Notes: a model not told the origin generated them from the sequence alone. A DNA stretch of 64,000 nt from an uncultured Gemmatimonadales bacterium (GCA_947259405.1 CAMYLY010000004.1:411198-475197); one strand, 5' to 3'. Positions 44,940 to 53,703 are shown, counted from the first letter of the stretch. Numbers and translations: made by a program.

Positions 44940-45712
44940 GCGCGCAGGTGTCCTCCATCCATGATGATGGCCTCGCCGTTGATGCCGGCCGCATCGTCGT
45001 GACACAGTGAGACGGCCATATGTGCGACCTCGGCGGGCGAAATGAGGCGGCCTTGTGGTGTCGTCGCGAGAATGGCGGCAAGCGCGTCTGACGCGCTTCG
45101 TCCGGTCTTCTCACGAATACGGTTGACGGATGCCTCCGTCATCGCGGTGTCGACATATCCCGGGCAGATAGCGTTGATTGTGACCCCTCGGGCGGCAACC
45201 TCGGCCGCCACGCTACGCGTGAGCCCGAGGACCGCGTGCTTCGAAGCGCTGTACGCGCTCACGTACCGATCACCAGTGACCCCCGCGACCGAAGCAATGT
45301 TGACGACGCGTCCCCATCCACGCTCCATCATTCCCGGTACGAAGGCCCGCAGACAGAGAAAGGACCCGGTAGCGTTGACCGCGAACAACTGGTTCCAGTC
45401 GTTGAGTTGGATCTTGCCTATCGGTGAGGAATGCGCGATGCCAGCATTGTTCACGAGGATGTCAACCGCCCCCAAGCGGTCGAAGGCGGCCGTCGCCAGC
45501 TGTTGAACGCTGTCCTCCCGAATGATGTCACATGACACGGCAAAGGCGGTCCCACCGTCGTCGTTGATGGCGTCTGCTACTTCCTGAATCTCACGTGTCG
45601 TTCGTGCAGTCACGAGCACGGTAACCCCCAGCTGAGCCAGAGCGGCGGCGATTGCCGCACCGATACCACGACCGCCGCCCGTTACGACAGCGTGCTTTCC
45701 CTCAAGCGGCAT
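44936..45712 (-). CDS. Short-chain dehydrogenase/reductase, probable 3-hydroxyacyl-CoA type
   Basis: A 258-aa classical SDR. The NAD(P) loop is VVTGGGRGIGAAIAAAL near 10-26, NNAG lies near 88, the catalytic Ser is in VNIASVAGVTG and the YSASKHAVLGL segment carries Tyr and Lys. It likely oxidises a 3-hydroxyacyl-CoA-like intermediate. ATG at 45712 is chosen from homology; the long upstream frame lies in the creatininase-family gene, which it overlaps by 11 bp. Confidence 0.92.
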   Translation of the reverse strand: MPLEGKHAVVTGGGRGIGAAIAAALAQLGVTVLVTARTTREIQEVADAINDDGGTAFAVSCDIIREDSVQQLATAAFDRLGAVDILVNNAGIAHSSPIGKIQLNDWNQLFAVNATGSFLCLRAFVPGMMERGWGRVVNIASVAGVTGDRYVSAYSASKHAVLGLTRSVAAEVAARGVTINAICPGYVDTAMTEASVNRIREKTGRSASDALAAILATTPQGRLISPAEVAHMAVSLCHDDAAGINGEAIIMDGGHLRA

Positions 45713-46454
45713 GCAGCGTCTCCAGGATCGCATCTGCGAGGATCGCACCGAGCGTGTCCACGGATGCGGCGCCCTCAGCCGGTGTGGCCTGGCTCGGGAA
45801 TCCGAAATAGGCTCGGTCTCCCCCAGCCTCTTCGAAATTTTGTGCTCCCTGGCGCATCGCGGTACTGAGCGAGACGGGGTGCTCCTGCAATGCGCGTCGG
45901 AGATCCTCGCGCACGAGCTCGGGCCGTTCAGCCTGTACGATTGACGTCTCGAATTGTCCGGCATGACACGCGCCGCTCTGGAATTCTTCCGTGAGCCGCT
46001 GTGCCACAGTCCGCCGCGTGAGATTTGGAAAGACGATTGGAACGGGGAGGTGCTCGCCGTCGATGAGGCTAGTAAGCGCGCTCAAATGCGCCGGATCGAG
46101 GTGCGTATTCGCAATGGCAACCAGACGGACGCCGTGTCCGGCCAGGTTTTCAACGATATCGCGCACAAGCATCTGGAGAGTGTTCTCGTTGATCGAGATG
46201 GTGCCCGCAAAACCAGCCGCCCACGTGGCTGGCGTGTAGTACAAGGCCGGCAAGATCACGACGTCATGCCCTGCGTCACTCAGGCGTTCACCGGCGGTGC
46301 GGGCCATCGCTTCGCTGAGGATCACGTCGGTGGCTAGCGGTAGGTGGGGTCCGTGCGCTTCCACGGCACCGATTGGCAGAACGGCCAGGACTCGACTGCG
46401 GTCGAGGTCCCGAACCTCTTCCCATGTCATGCTGGACAGCCACCACACCGACAT
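45702..46454 (-). CDS. Creatininase-family amidohydrolase, candidate N-formylkynurenine formamidase
   Basis: A 250-aa creatininase-fold metal hydrolase, first gene of the operon. Metal ligands expected from the family are visible: Glu32 and His34 in GAVEAHGPHLPL, Asp43 in ATD, His118 and Asp120 in NTHLD (normally NGHxEN/NGHGGN), with HAGQFETS at 164-171. Known members hydrolyse creatinine or formamides: ArfB deformylates an aromatic formamidopyrimidine. No KynB-type or other arylformamidase is encoded between dioxygenase and kynureninase, so this enzyme is the best candidate for hydrolysing N-formylkynurenine. GGGAGGTGAG lies 4 bp upstream of the ATG. Confidence 0.85.
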   Translation of the reverse strand: MSVWWLSSMTWEEVRDLDRSRVLAVLPIGAVEAHGPHLPLATDVILSEAMARTAGERLSDAGHDVVILPALYYTPATWAAGFAGTISINENTLQMLVRDIVENLAGHGVRLVAIANTHLDPAHLSALTSLIDGEHLPVPIVFPNLTRRTVAQRLTEEFQSGACHAGQFETSIVQAERPELVREDLRRALQEHPVSLSTAMRQGAQNFEEAGGDRAYFGFPSQATPAEGAASVDTLGAILADAILETLHAA

Positions 46455-46469
46455 GATATCTCACCTCCC

Positions 46470-47984
46470 ATGACGTTTATCCCGCCAGAGTCGTTCAATA
46501 TCGCTGACTATTTCCTCGATGCACGAATCCGTGAGGGAAAAGCGGAGAACACCGCCATCGTCACCGGCGGCCGGAGCGTAAGCTATGGCGAGGTTCAGAG
46601 GGCCGCCAATCGCTTTGCTGAGGTCTTACGGGTCGCGGGAGTGCGACCAGAGGAACGTGTCATCATCGCCCTGCCCGACGGTGTAGAGTACGTCGCGGCG
46701 TTCTTCGCTATTCTGAAGGTGGGCGCCGTGGTCGTGATGGTGAACCCTGATCTGCCAGCCGAGGCGATCGAGTATTTCTGCAGGTACACAGGAGCGGGGA
46801 CGGCCATTGTCTCTAGTGGCGCGGTACAACCATTCGAGGCAGCTCGGACGGCGTCCAATCGGCTCCGGACCATCATCCCATACGTTTCCTTCGAGGCCAC
46901 CCATCCCGACGAAGGGGCCGGAGTTCTCGAAGCTGTCTCAACCCACCGAGATGATCCAGCAGTTTGGCTGTTCTCCGGAGGCACGACGGGTCGCCCAAAG
47001 GCGGTCGTGCAGACCCACCGCTCGTTTGCCAATACCACCGAGTGCTACGCCAAGGGCGTGGTTCGCTACACCGAACGTGACCGCACCCTGTCCGTTCCGA
47101 AGCTCTTCTTCGGTTACGCAACGGGGTCGAATTTGCTCTTTCCCTTTGCTGTTGGAGCCACATCGATCCTGTTTCGCGAGCGTTGCACGGTGGAGGTGCT
47201 CTTCGACAAGATCCGTACACACCGACCCACGATCCTCATAAACGTGCCGACCATGGTGAACAAGATGGTGAATCACCCGACGGCGGCGGACCAGGATCTG
47301 TCGTCGATTCGGCTGACTACGTCGGCTGGAGAGGCCTTACCGGAAGAGCTGTTTCACCGTTGGAATGACACGTTCGGTGTCGACTTGCTCGACGGACTCG
47401 GGACTGCCGAGATGTGGCACATCTTTATCTCGAACCGGCCTGGGCGGGCGAAGGCTGGATCGATTGGAACGGTTGTGCCGGGGTTCGATGTCGAGGTTCG
47501 CGACGAAGACGGGTCTCCGCTTGACAACGGGCATACTGGATGGCTCTGGGTGCGGGGAGATTCCCGCGCCTTGGGCTATTGGCGGCAAATGGAGAAGTCT
47601 GTGCACGCGTTTCGCGGGGAGTGGTATGTGTCTGGAGACCTCGTGGAGCGCGATGCCGAAGGGTATTTCTACTACCGGGGGCGAGGCGACGACCTTCTCA
47701 AGGTTGGTGGGAAATGGCTGGCCCCCCAGCAGGTGGAGAGTTGCCTACTCGAGCACTCGCGGGTCCGCGAGGTCGCGGTCGTGGGAGTGGTAGATCAGGA
47801 CGGTCTCACGAAGCCACACGCGTTTGTCGTGGCAATTGATCCCGATCCTTTGTTGGCGGAGGAGCTCAGAGCATTTTGCCGCGACCGTCTCGAGCCGTAC
47901 AAACACCCGAGAGCTGTGACATTTCTCGACGTGCTTCCTCGAACGCACCTCGGCAAGGTCGACCGCGCTCGGCTGCGTATGTAG
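46470..47984 (+). CDS. 2-aminobenzoate (anthranilate)-CoA ligase, benzoate-CoA ligase family
   Basis: A 504-aa AMP-forming CoA ligase. Motifs: WLFSGGTTGRPKAVVQTHRS (P-loop-like), TSAGEALPEELFHRW, LDGLGTAEMWHIF, WYVSGDLVERD, and the C-terminal LGKVDRARLR with the adenylating Lys. Its residues follow the benzoate-CoA ligase subgroup (FNIADYFLD at the start). It should activate anthranilate to 2-aminobenzoyl-CoA for the divergent operon. The ATG is only 15 bp from the divergent start at 46454 and has no clear Shine-Dalgarno of its own, so a leaderless or very short-leader mRNA is likely. Confidence 0.9.
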   Translation: MTFIPPESFNIADYFLDARIREGKAENTAIVTGGRSVSYGEVQRAANRFAEVLRVAGVRPEERVIIALPDGVEYVAAFFAILKVGAVVVMVNPDLPAEAIEYFCRYTGAGTAIVSSGAVQPFEAARTASNRLRTIIPYVSFEATHPDEGAGVLEAVSTHRDDPAVWLFSGGTTGRPKAVVQTHRSFANTTECYAKGVVRYTERDRTLSVPKLFFGYATGSNLLFPFAVGATSILFRERCTVEVLFDKIRTHRPTILINVPTMVNKMVNHPTAADQDLSSIRLTTSAGEALPEELFHRWNDTFGVDLLDGLGTAEMWHIFISNRPGRAKAGSIGTVVPGFDVEVRDEDGSPLDNGHTGWLWVRGDSRALGYWRQMEKSVHAFRGEWYVSGDLVERDAEGYFYYRGRGDDLLKVGGKWLAPQQVESCLLEHSRVREVAVVGVVDQDGLTKPHAFVVAIDPDPLLAEELRAFCRDRLEPYKHPRAVTFLDVLPRTHLGKVDRARLRM

Positions 47985-48011
47985 GTCGACCTCGCCGAAA
48001 CAGCAGTGCTG

Positions 48012-48392
48012 CTATTTGTTCGATAGACTCCAGACGTAGGCAGCCACAGCACGAAGCTGGTCGTCGTCGATTTGACTCCCGCCCTTTGGTGGCATGACGG
48101 ATCCACTCGCAGATTTGTCGGCGCTTACGCCTTCTCGGATCGTCTCGAGGATTGACTCGAACGATCCGTCGCCGATCGCCCACTCGCTGTCGGTGAGATC
48201 GGCACCGAGATTGGGCATGCCCCCCCCTTCGGGTCCGTGACAGGCCATACATATCCCAGCACCACTGTAGATCTGCTTGCCTTGGTCGATCATCTCTTGG
48301 GTAACACCCTCTGGCATCTGTGCCATCGCGCCGGGTGCGACGGCCAATGCCAACCCTGCCACCAACGTCGTGTGCACGGCGAATTTCCGCAT
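48012..48392 (-). CDS. Secreted monoheme cytochrome c
   Basis: A 126-aa class I cytochrome with a Sec signal peptide ending AMA-QM near residue 24. The heme site CMACH is at 48-52 and the distal Met is in SVMPPKGG near the C-terminus. It carries electrons in the periplasm, possibly to the ba3-type oxidase encoded at 53.7-55.9 kb. It lies 49 bp downstream of the small membrane protein gene. Confidence 0.94.
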   Translation of the reverse strand: MRKFAVHTTLVAGLALAVAPGAMAQMPEGVTQEMIDQGKQIYSGAGICMACHGPEGGGMPNLGADLTDSEWAIGDGSFESILETIREGVSADKSASGSVMPPKGGSQIDDDQLRAVAAYVWSLSNK

Positions 48393-48441
48393 TGTAGCTC
48401 CTTCACAATCGGTTCTAAAGAAATCCTAAGCGTCTTGAAAT

Positions 48442-48684
48442 TTACGAAAGGTGTGGTGGTTGTCGCCACCGGTCGGCTTCGTGGCCGCGGTGTGAAGTAC
48501 TAATGTGAAAGATCGCATATAGCGGGCAAGTATGAAGGATCGCTGTTGCGCCAAGCGCCAGGGCGACCACAACGGCGCCCAGCGACACCAACGGGCGGTC
48601 GTACGTTCCGACGGCGACCACCAGGCATCCAAACGCCAGGATCCCCCGGACGAGGGCGTCCAAGTGGCCTACGTTCCCTTTCAC
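48442..48684 (-). CDS. DUF2892 family small membrane protein
   Basis: An 80-aa protein with two membrane helices (about 12-29 and 33-49) and the family signature CPLYAIFHIST after the second. DUF2892 proteins often accompany redox or rhodanese genes, but their function is unknown. The start is GTG. It is encoded between the sensor kinase and cytochrome c genes on the same strand. Confidence 0.85.
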   Translation of the reverse strand: MKGNVGHLDALVRGILAFGCLVVAVGTYDRPLVSLGAVVVALALGATAILHTCPLYAIFHISTSHRGHEADRWRQPPHLS

Positions 48685-48761
48685 CGTTCCTCCAACGCTC
48701 GCTCACTGCTAACGTCGGTTGCAGGTGGTGAAACAACGGGGAAGGGTTTGTGAAGGGAAAA

Positions 48762-50135
48762 TCAAGTCGTGGGAAGCTCGACGATGATGGCCAGTCCCCC
48801 AGATGGGCTGGCCTCGGCGCGGATGGTTCCACCGTTCATTCGCACAACGGCAGCGGCAATAGACAGGCCCAATCCCGGTCCACCTCCTCGCGTGCGCGCT
48901 TCGTCAGAGCGATAAAAACGTTCGAACATGTAGGGAAGTTCGTTTTGCGGAATGCCGGGGCCATCATCCTCCACGGACACCAACGCCCATCCGTTCTTTC
49001 TCACAGCGACCCTGATTTCAGAGCCATCGGGCGTGTGATCGATGCCATTGTCCAGCAGGTGATTGAAGGCAATCGCCATGAGCGATGGATCGACGTTCAC
49101 GACCACCGGTTGCACAGCGTCAGTGAGGATCGTGCGCGCACCGGCACGCGCACGGGCTCGGTCGGCCGCGGCACGCAACACGTCGACCAGGTCTGTCTGT
49201 CTCAATGAGGGAGTCAACTCGCCTGCGTCGAGGCGCGCAAGCAGAATCAGCGACTCGGAAACCGCAATCAGATGGTCAACCTCTTCGAGTTGGCTCTCAA
49301 TGACAGATTGATATGATGCTGCCGATCGTTCGCTGCGTAGTGTCACTTCCAACTCGCCGCGCATCGCGGTCAGCGGTGTACGCAGGTCATGTCCGGCATC
49401 CGCGATCATGCGACGCTGACCTTCGAAGGCCGCATCGAGACGTTCCAACATCTCGTTCAGGACTCGCACAAGGCCCTGCAGTTCGGTCACGTCGGCATGC
49501 GCCGTAATGCGCCGACTCTTTTCGGTAGGCATGATCGCTCGAGCCTGGGACGCGATCATGTGCACGGGCTCGACGATCGATGCCGCCAGCCAGTTGGCGC
49601 CGATCCCGGTCGCGAGCGTTCCAAGGAGCACGGTACCGAGCATGAGGAGAAGCAACTCACGGCTCGCAGCTCGATGGATGTCAAGTGATGCCGCGACCTG
49701 AATCACCCACGGCGCGCGACCCTCCGGGCCTGGGACGGGCATGTAGAGTGAACGGACTGCGTCGTCGCCCCATTCCTCCGTGGTCCAGACGTTGGCTCCG
49801 GCCACGGCTTGTGCGAACGCTTCCACATCGACGGGGAGGTCACGAGCGTGAGCGGTGTTTGCTGCGAGCACGGTATCAGGTGTGGGTCGCACCGCCACGA
49901 ATCGATTGATCTGCTCTATGAATTGGTGTCGTGTCAGGTCGACAGGATACGGGTGGATGGGGAAACCCGTGCGCACCAAGCCAAGCTCCATCTCGGCGGT
50001 GGCGAGGAGATCGCGGTCGAGTTCCTCGCGAAGAAGCCGCTGCGCGCCAAAGTAGGCCCACAATGCGATGATGAGGAGTGCTCCAAAGAGCGTGAGCGAG
50101 AACCGCACGGCGAGCGTGCGGCGCAACGAATACAT
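48762..50135 (-). CDS. Two-component sensor histidine kinase
   Basis: A 457-aa membrane kinase. Helix 1 spans about 10-29, a periplasmic domain of about 130 residues follows, and helix 2 is at about 161-185. A HAMP domain comes next, then HisKA with His249 in DAGHDLRTPLTAMRGE. The ATPase domain has NHLLDNGIDHTPDG, EDDGPGIP and GGGPGLGLSIA. Its ATG overlaps the TGA of the OmpR-type regulator by one base, so the two form a pair. The signal is unknown. Confidence 0.94.
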   Translation of the reverse strand: MYSLRRTLAVRFSLTLFGALLIIALWAYFGAQRLLREELDRDLLATAEMELGLVRTGFPIHPYPVDLTRHQFIEQINRFVAVRPTPDTVLAANTAHARDLPVDVEAFAQAVAGANVWTTEEWGDDAVRSLYMPVPGPEGRAPWVIQVAASLDIHRAASRELLLLMLGTVLLGTLATGIGANWLAASIVEPVHMIASQARAIMPTEKSRRITAHADVTELQGLVRVLNEMLERLDAAFEGQRRMIADAGHDLRTPLTAMRGELEVTLRSERSAASYQSVIESQLEEVDHLIAVSESLILLARLDAGELTPSLRQTDLVDVLRAAADRARARAGARTILTDAVQPVVVNVDPSLMAIAFNHLLDNGIDHTPDGSEIRVAVRKNGWALVSVEDDGPGIPQNELPYMFERFYRSDEARTRGGGPGLGLSIAAAVVRMNGGTIRAEASPSGGLAIIVELPTT

Positions 50136-50818
50136 CAGGCTACTTCAGCAGGCCTCTTGAGGCAGAATCCTACGCCGCGCACCGTCTGAATGAACCCTTC
50201 TTGATTCGCTTCGCGGAGCTTGCGACGCAGGTTCCCGATATGCACGTCGACCACGTTGCTTTCGGGATCGAAGTGCATGTCCCACACCTTTTCGAGCAAT
50301 TCTGTGCGGCGCACGACATCCTCTGGGTGGAGCATGAAGTGCTCGAGCAACTGGAACTCGCGCGGGGTGAGATCGAGCTGGGTTTCTCCAGCCCAGGCCT
50401 TGTGCTTGAGCCGATCCAGTTCAATCGGCCCGTAACTGAGACGATCAAGCCGGGCCGCACCACCACGGCGCACGAGCGCCCGAAGACGCGCGAGCAATTC
50501 GTCGAAGCGGAACGGCTTGGTGAGATAATCATCAGCGCCGGCGTCTAACCCCCTCACGACGTCTTCGGTGGCGTCCCGCGCGGTCAACATGAGAATAGGT
50601 GTACTGCGGCCCTCACGACGAAGCTCTGACGCGACCTGCAGACCGTTCTTCTTGGGTAGCATGAGGTCCAACAGAATCGCGTCGTAGTCGTTGATGTGCG
50701 CGAGGACCGTGGCCTCATCGCCGTCTTTGGCGATGTCGACCGCATAGCCCTCCTCTCGGAGGCCCATTTCGACGAAGCCGGCAACCTTCCGGTCGTCCTC
50801 GACGACGAGAATCCTCAT
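50135..50818 (-). CDS. OmpR-family response regulator
   Basis: A 227-aa regulator. The receiver has VEDD (10-11), phosphoacceptor Asp51 in AILLDLMLPKKNG, MLTARD and LTKPF. The C-terminal winged helix contains LDLTPREFQLLEHFMLHPEDVV and VDVHIGNLRRKL. It partners the overlapping kinase. A copy of the 16-bp element is 47 bp upstream of its ATG, so this regulator may belong to, or control, the dormancy-type regulon. The gene also follows the heme-GAF kinase gene by 58 bp, so either kinase could phosphorylate it. Confidence 0.94.
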   Translation of the reverse strand: MRILVVEDDRKVAGFVEMGLREEGYAVDIAKDGDEATVLAHINDYDAILLDLMLPKKNGLQVASELRREGRSTPILMLTARDATEDVVRGLDAGADDYLTKPFRFDELLARLRALVRRGGAARLDRLSYGPIELDRLKHKAWAGETQLDLTPREFQLLEHFMLHPEDVVRRTELLEKVWDMHFDPESNVVDVHIGNLRRKLREANQEGFIQTVRGVGFCLKRPAEVA

Positions 50819-50865
50819 GGAGCGAACCGTATAAGCCGATCCGTAACCCCCACTAGAACCGTTCG

Positions 50866-50881
50866 TGAAGATGTCTTTATG
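50866..50881 (-). promoter_or_regulatory. 16-bp regulatory element upstream of the OmpR regulator gene
   Basis: The plus strand reads TGAAGATGTCTTTATG, one mismatch from TGAAG-N4-CTTTAAG. It lies 47 bp upstream of the response-regulator ATG (50818) and overlaps the last bases of the GAF-kinase gene. It suggests autoregulation, or control by the same factor as the stress-protein genes. Confidence 0.5.
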
Positions 50882-52109
50882 ACAGGGTCGATTCGGTTGG
50901 GATCGTGAGCTGGAAGATCGCCCCTTTCCCCAACTGGCTCTCGACTCCTAGGTCGCCACCGAGCGATCGGGCGAGTTTTCGCGATAGCGCGAGCCCTAGC
51001 CCGGTGCCGCGCTCTACCTGCTTACCGGCCCGCTCGAAGGCTTCGAAGATCACGACTTGCTGCTCTGAGGCGATGCCCTCGCCGCGGTCGGCGACCTGGA
51101 AGCAGAGTGAGTCGCCCAGGTCTTCGAGATGCACGCGGACCAAGTCGTTTTCGGGCGCATGACGGACCGCGTTGGTCAGCAAGTTGATCAATATCTGGCG
51201 CACGCGAACGCGATCCGTTCTGCACGGGACCGGCCTATCAGGGCCTTCTCGGATGATCGTAAGTCCCTTGCGCTGCGCTGCCGGCTCGACCGTCGAGATG
51301 GACTCGCGCACGACTTCCCACGCGTTGGTGTCTTGAATCTCGATTCGCAGGCGGTCGGCATCGAGTCGACCGATGTCGAGCAAGTCGTCGAGAAGCACGA
51401 GGGTGCGTTCGGCGGACTCATGAACCTCACGAGCTGCGCGCGACGACCGCGCCCCTTCACGGCGTATCCACAGGTCCGCCCAACCGTATACGGCGGTGAG
51501 CGCATTGCGAAGCTCGTGGTTGATCATCGAGAAGAACCGCTGCCGTGACACCTGCATGGTTTTGAGTTCGGTCATGAGGCGTTCGCGCTCGGCGTGGTAC
51601 TGCGCGTTCTCGACAGCGACTGCCGCGTGGGCGGCCAACATGACGGCAAACGACTCGTCCTCCTCCGAGAACTCATCTTCACCCTGCTTGTCCGTCAGAT
51701 ACAGATTCCCGATCGGCCCATGTCGACCAATGACGGGTACCCCGAGGAATGATGTCATGAGGGGGTGATTCGCCGGGAACCCATGGGCGTTCGCATGCTC
51801 CTGGAGATTGGGAACGCGGAGCGGCCGGGGGTCATTGATGATCATTCCGAGGACTCCCTTGCCCTGGGGGAGATCCCCAATCTGCTCCTTTTCGGCGTCG
51901 CTCAGGCCTGCAACGACAAAGGTGTCCAACGCGTCGCCAGTGTGGTCCAGAATGCCGAGGGCCGCAAAACGCGCATCCAGCACCTTTTGCGCCGACTCCA
52001 CAATCTCCTGGAGCACGCGGTCGAGATCACGCTCGGCGGTGATCCGGATCGCGGCGCGACAGAGGCGTTGAACGCGGTTCCACATGTCGGAGTGAAGATC
52101 GGGTGTCAT
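50877..52109 (-). CDS. GAF-domain histidine kinase, DosS/DosT-like heme sensor
   Basis: A 410-aa soluble kinase. The GAF domain (about 24-170) closely follows the heme GAF-A domain of mycobacterial DosS/DosT: VLDARFAALGI, IGDLPQGKGVLGMIINDPRPLR, HGFPANHPLMTSFLGVPV and GNLYLTDK (quoted in parts). His115 aligns with the proximal heme ligand (His149 of DosS) and Tyr137 with the distal Tyr171. The kinase part is HisKA (His198 in FFSMINHELRNALTAVYGW), unlike the HisKA_3 of DosS, plus an ATPase domain with NLLTNAVRHAPEND and GTGLGLALS. ATG at 52109 is chosen; the longer frame is antisense to a ZIP gene. Oxygen, NO/CO or redox sensing is inferred. Confidence 0.88.
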   Translation of the reverse strand: MTPDLHSDMWNRVQRLCRAAIRITAERDLDRVLQEIVESAQKVLDARFAALGILDHTGDALDTFVVAGLSDAEKEQIGDLPQGKGVLGMIINDPRPLRVPNLQEHANAHGFPANHPLMTSFLGVPVIGRHGPIGNLYLTDKQGEDEFSEEDESFAVMLAAHAAVAVENAQYHAERERLMTELKTMQVSRQRFFSMINHELRNALTAVYGWADLWIRREGARSSRAAREVHESAERTLVLLDDLLDIGRLDADRLRIEIQDTNAWEVVRESISTVEPAAQRKGLTIIREGPDRPVPCRTDRVRVRQILINLLTNAVRHAPENDLVRVHLEDLGDSLCFQVADRGEGIASEQQVVIFEAFERAGKQVERGTGLGLALSRKLARSLGGDLGVESQLGKGAIFQLTIPTESTLS

Positions 52110-52206
52110 TGCGGACGGAAGGTATCCAGCGCCCTTGCAACGGGCCAGACTGGCCGGTTCTCGAGCCCGTGTCGGAGGCCGGACCCCAGTGGTATTCTCA
52201 ACGGTC

Positions 52207-52968
52207 ATGGATCTCCAATCCATCGATACGAATGCCTTTGCGCCCGTTCTCACTGTACTGGGATACGCGGCCATTGCTGCCGGGTTCGCGAGCTTCGGTG
52301 TCCTACCGCTCATCGGTCGCCGCCAGGGGTCCTCGGTACTACTTGGACTCGCAAACAGCCTCGCGGCAGGCCTCATGTTGGGTGCCGCGTATGCGCTCAT
52401 GGTCGTCGATCCCGATGGCCTCCCGCCTGTAAGCGCGATCGCGGCGATGCTGGGGATCATGTACGTCCTGTTCACACATTGGGCCATCGGGACTACGGAA
52501 CTTGACCTCAATCGACTGGACGAGACCGACCCAACGTACGGATACAAGGTCCTCCTGATCAACACGTTGCATGGGGCTGCTGAGGGCGTGGCGATAGGTG
52601 TGGCGATGATCGTGAGCATCCCGTTCGGGACCTTCGTAGTAGTGGCGATCGCGGTTCACAACATCCCCGAAGGGACGGTGCTGTCGGCGATCCTGGCGAG
52701 TCTTGGCGCCCGCATTCGCGACGCGGCGGCACTGGCCATTGCTGCCAATATCGGCCAGGTCCTCCTGGCTGTTGCGACGTTCGCCATTGTGTCGGCAGCA
52801 CCGGAAGTACTTCCCTGGGCCGCGGGATTCGCGATTGGGGCGCTGATCTACTTGGTCATGGCCGAACTCTTGCCCGAAGGGTACCGCGAGGTTGGCCACA
52901 CCAGTGTAGCACTCGTCGCCATTGTGGCGATGGGAATGGTCGTTGTGTTGACGGGGCTGAGCCTATGA
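52207..52968 (+). CDS. ZIP-family metal transporter
   Basis: A 253-aa membrane protein with about eight helices. The metal-site helices carry NTLHGAAEGVAIGVAM and VAIAVHNIPEGTVLSAI, the ZIP signature. It would move zinc or another divalent metal across the inner membrane. The ATG at 52207 is favoured by topology. It starts 97 bp from the divergent GAF-kinase gene, and its TGA overlaps the ATG of a second ZIP gene. Confidence 0.9.
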   Translation: MDLQSIDTNAFAPVLTVLGYAAIAAGFASFGVLPLIGRRQGSSVLLGLANSLAAGLMLGAAYALMVVDPDGLPPVSAIAAMLGIMYVLFTHWAIGTTELDLNRLDETDPTYGYKVLLINTLHGAAEGVAIGVAMIVSIPFGTFVVVAIAVHNIPEGTVLSAILASLGARIRDAAALAIAANIGQVLLAVATFAIVSAAPEVLPWAAGFAIGALIYLVMAELLPEGYREVGHTSVALVAIVAMGMVVVLTGLSL

Positions 52969-53702
52969 TGGCTCTGAATCCAGCACTTCTCGTTTTCTTG
53001 TATGCCCTCGCGACTGCGCTTGCCACGGGGCTCGGCGCAATCCCGTTCATCTTCGTTAGCCGGCTGTCGGGTGCAGTGGTTGCGTACGCCAGTGCTATTG
53101 CCTCCGGGCTCATGCTGGGCGCGAGTTTCGGGCTCGTGGCGGAGGGAACCGCCTACGGAGGATGGCAGACGATAATCGGGGGTGGGGTGGGCGTGGGATT
53201 CATTCTCCTGACCCAACAAATCCTGCAGCGGTATGACGTGCACTTTGGCGTTGCGCGTGGTGTGGGTGCTCGGAAGATCTTACTCATGCTCGTCGTCATG
53301 ACGGCGCATTCCTTCAGTGAGGGTGTCGCGGTTGGCGTGGCGTTTGGCGGGGGGATGGTCTTGGCGACCGCGATCACGGTAGCCATCGCGGTGCACAACG
53401 TTCCGGAAGGGCTCGCCATCAGTGCCGTGTTGCGGTCACGCGGCGAGTCGGTGGCGGTCTGCGCTGCGTGGAGCGTCGTCTCCTCACTGCCGCAACCTGT
53501 TATGGCTGTCCCTGCGTTTCTCTTCGTGGATGCCTTTCGTGTTGCCCTTCCTTACGGCGTCGGATTCGCCGCCGGCGCCATGGTCTTCATGGTATTGGTT
53601 GAACTGCTGCCCGAAGCGTTCGAAGAGGCACGCCGGCCAATCGTCGCGCTCTTAGTGAGCGCGACGCTGGTCGGCATGGTGCTGTTTCAACAGTCGCTGT
53701 GA
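52965..53702 (+). CDS. ZIP-family metal transporter, second copy
   Basis: A 245-aa ZIP protein with TAHSFSEGVAVGVAFGGG and VAIAVHNVPEGLAISAV motifs. It overlaps the first ZIP gene by four bases (ATGA), so the two are made together and may form a heterodimer: ZIP proteins are dimeric. Its stop is 1 bp from the end of the convergent oxidase gene. Metal selectivity cannot be read from the sequence. Confidence 0.91.
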   Translation: MMALNPALLVFLYALATALATGLGAIPFIFVSRLSGAVVAYASAIASGLMLGASFGLVAEGTAYGGWQTIIGGGVGVGFILLTQQILQRYDVHFGVARGVGARKILLMLVVMTAHSFSEGVAVGVAFGGGMVLATAITVAIAVHNVPEGLAISAVLRSRGESVAVCAAWSVVSSLPQPVMAVPAFLFVDAFRVALPYGVGFAAGAMVFMVLVELLPEAFEEARRPIVALLVSATLVGMVLFQQSL

Positions 53703-53703
53703 A

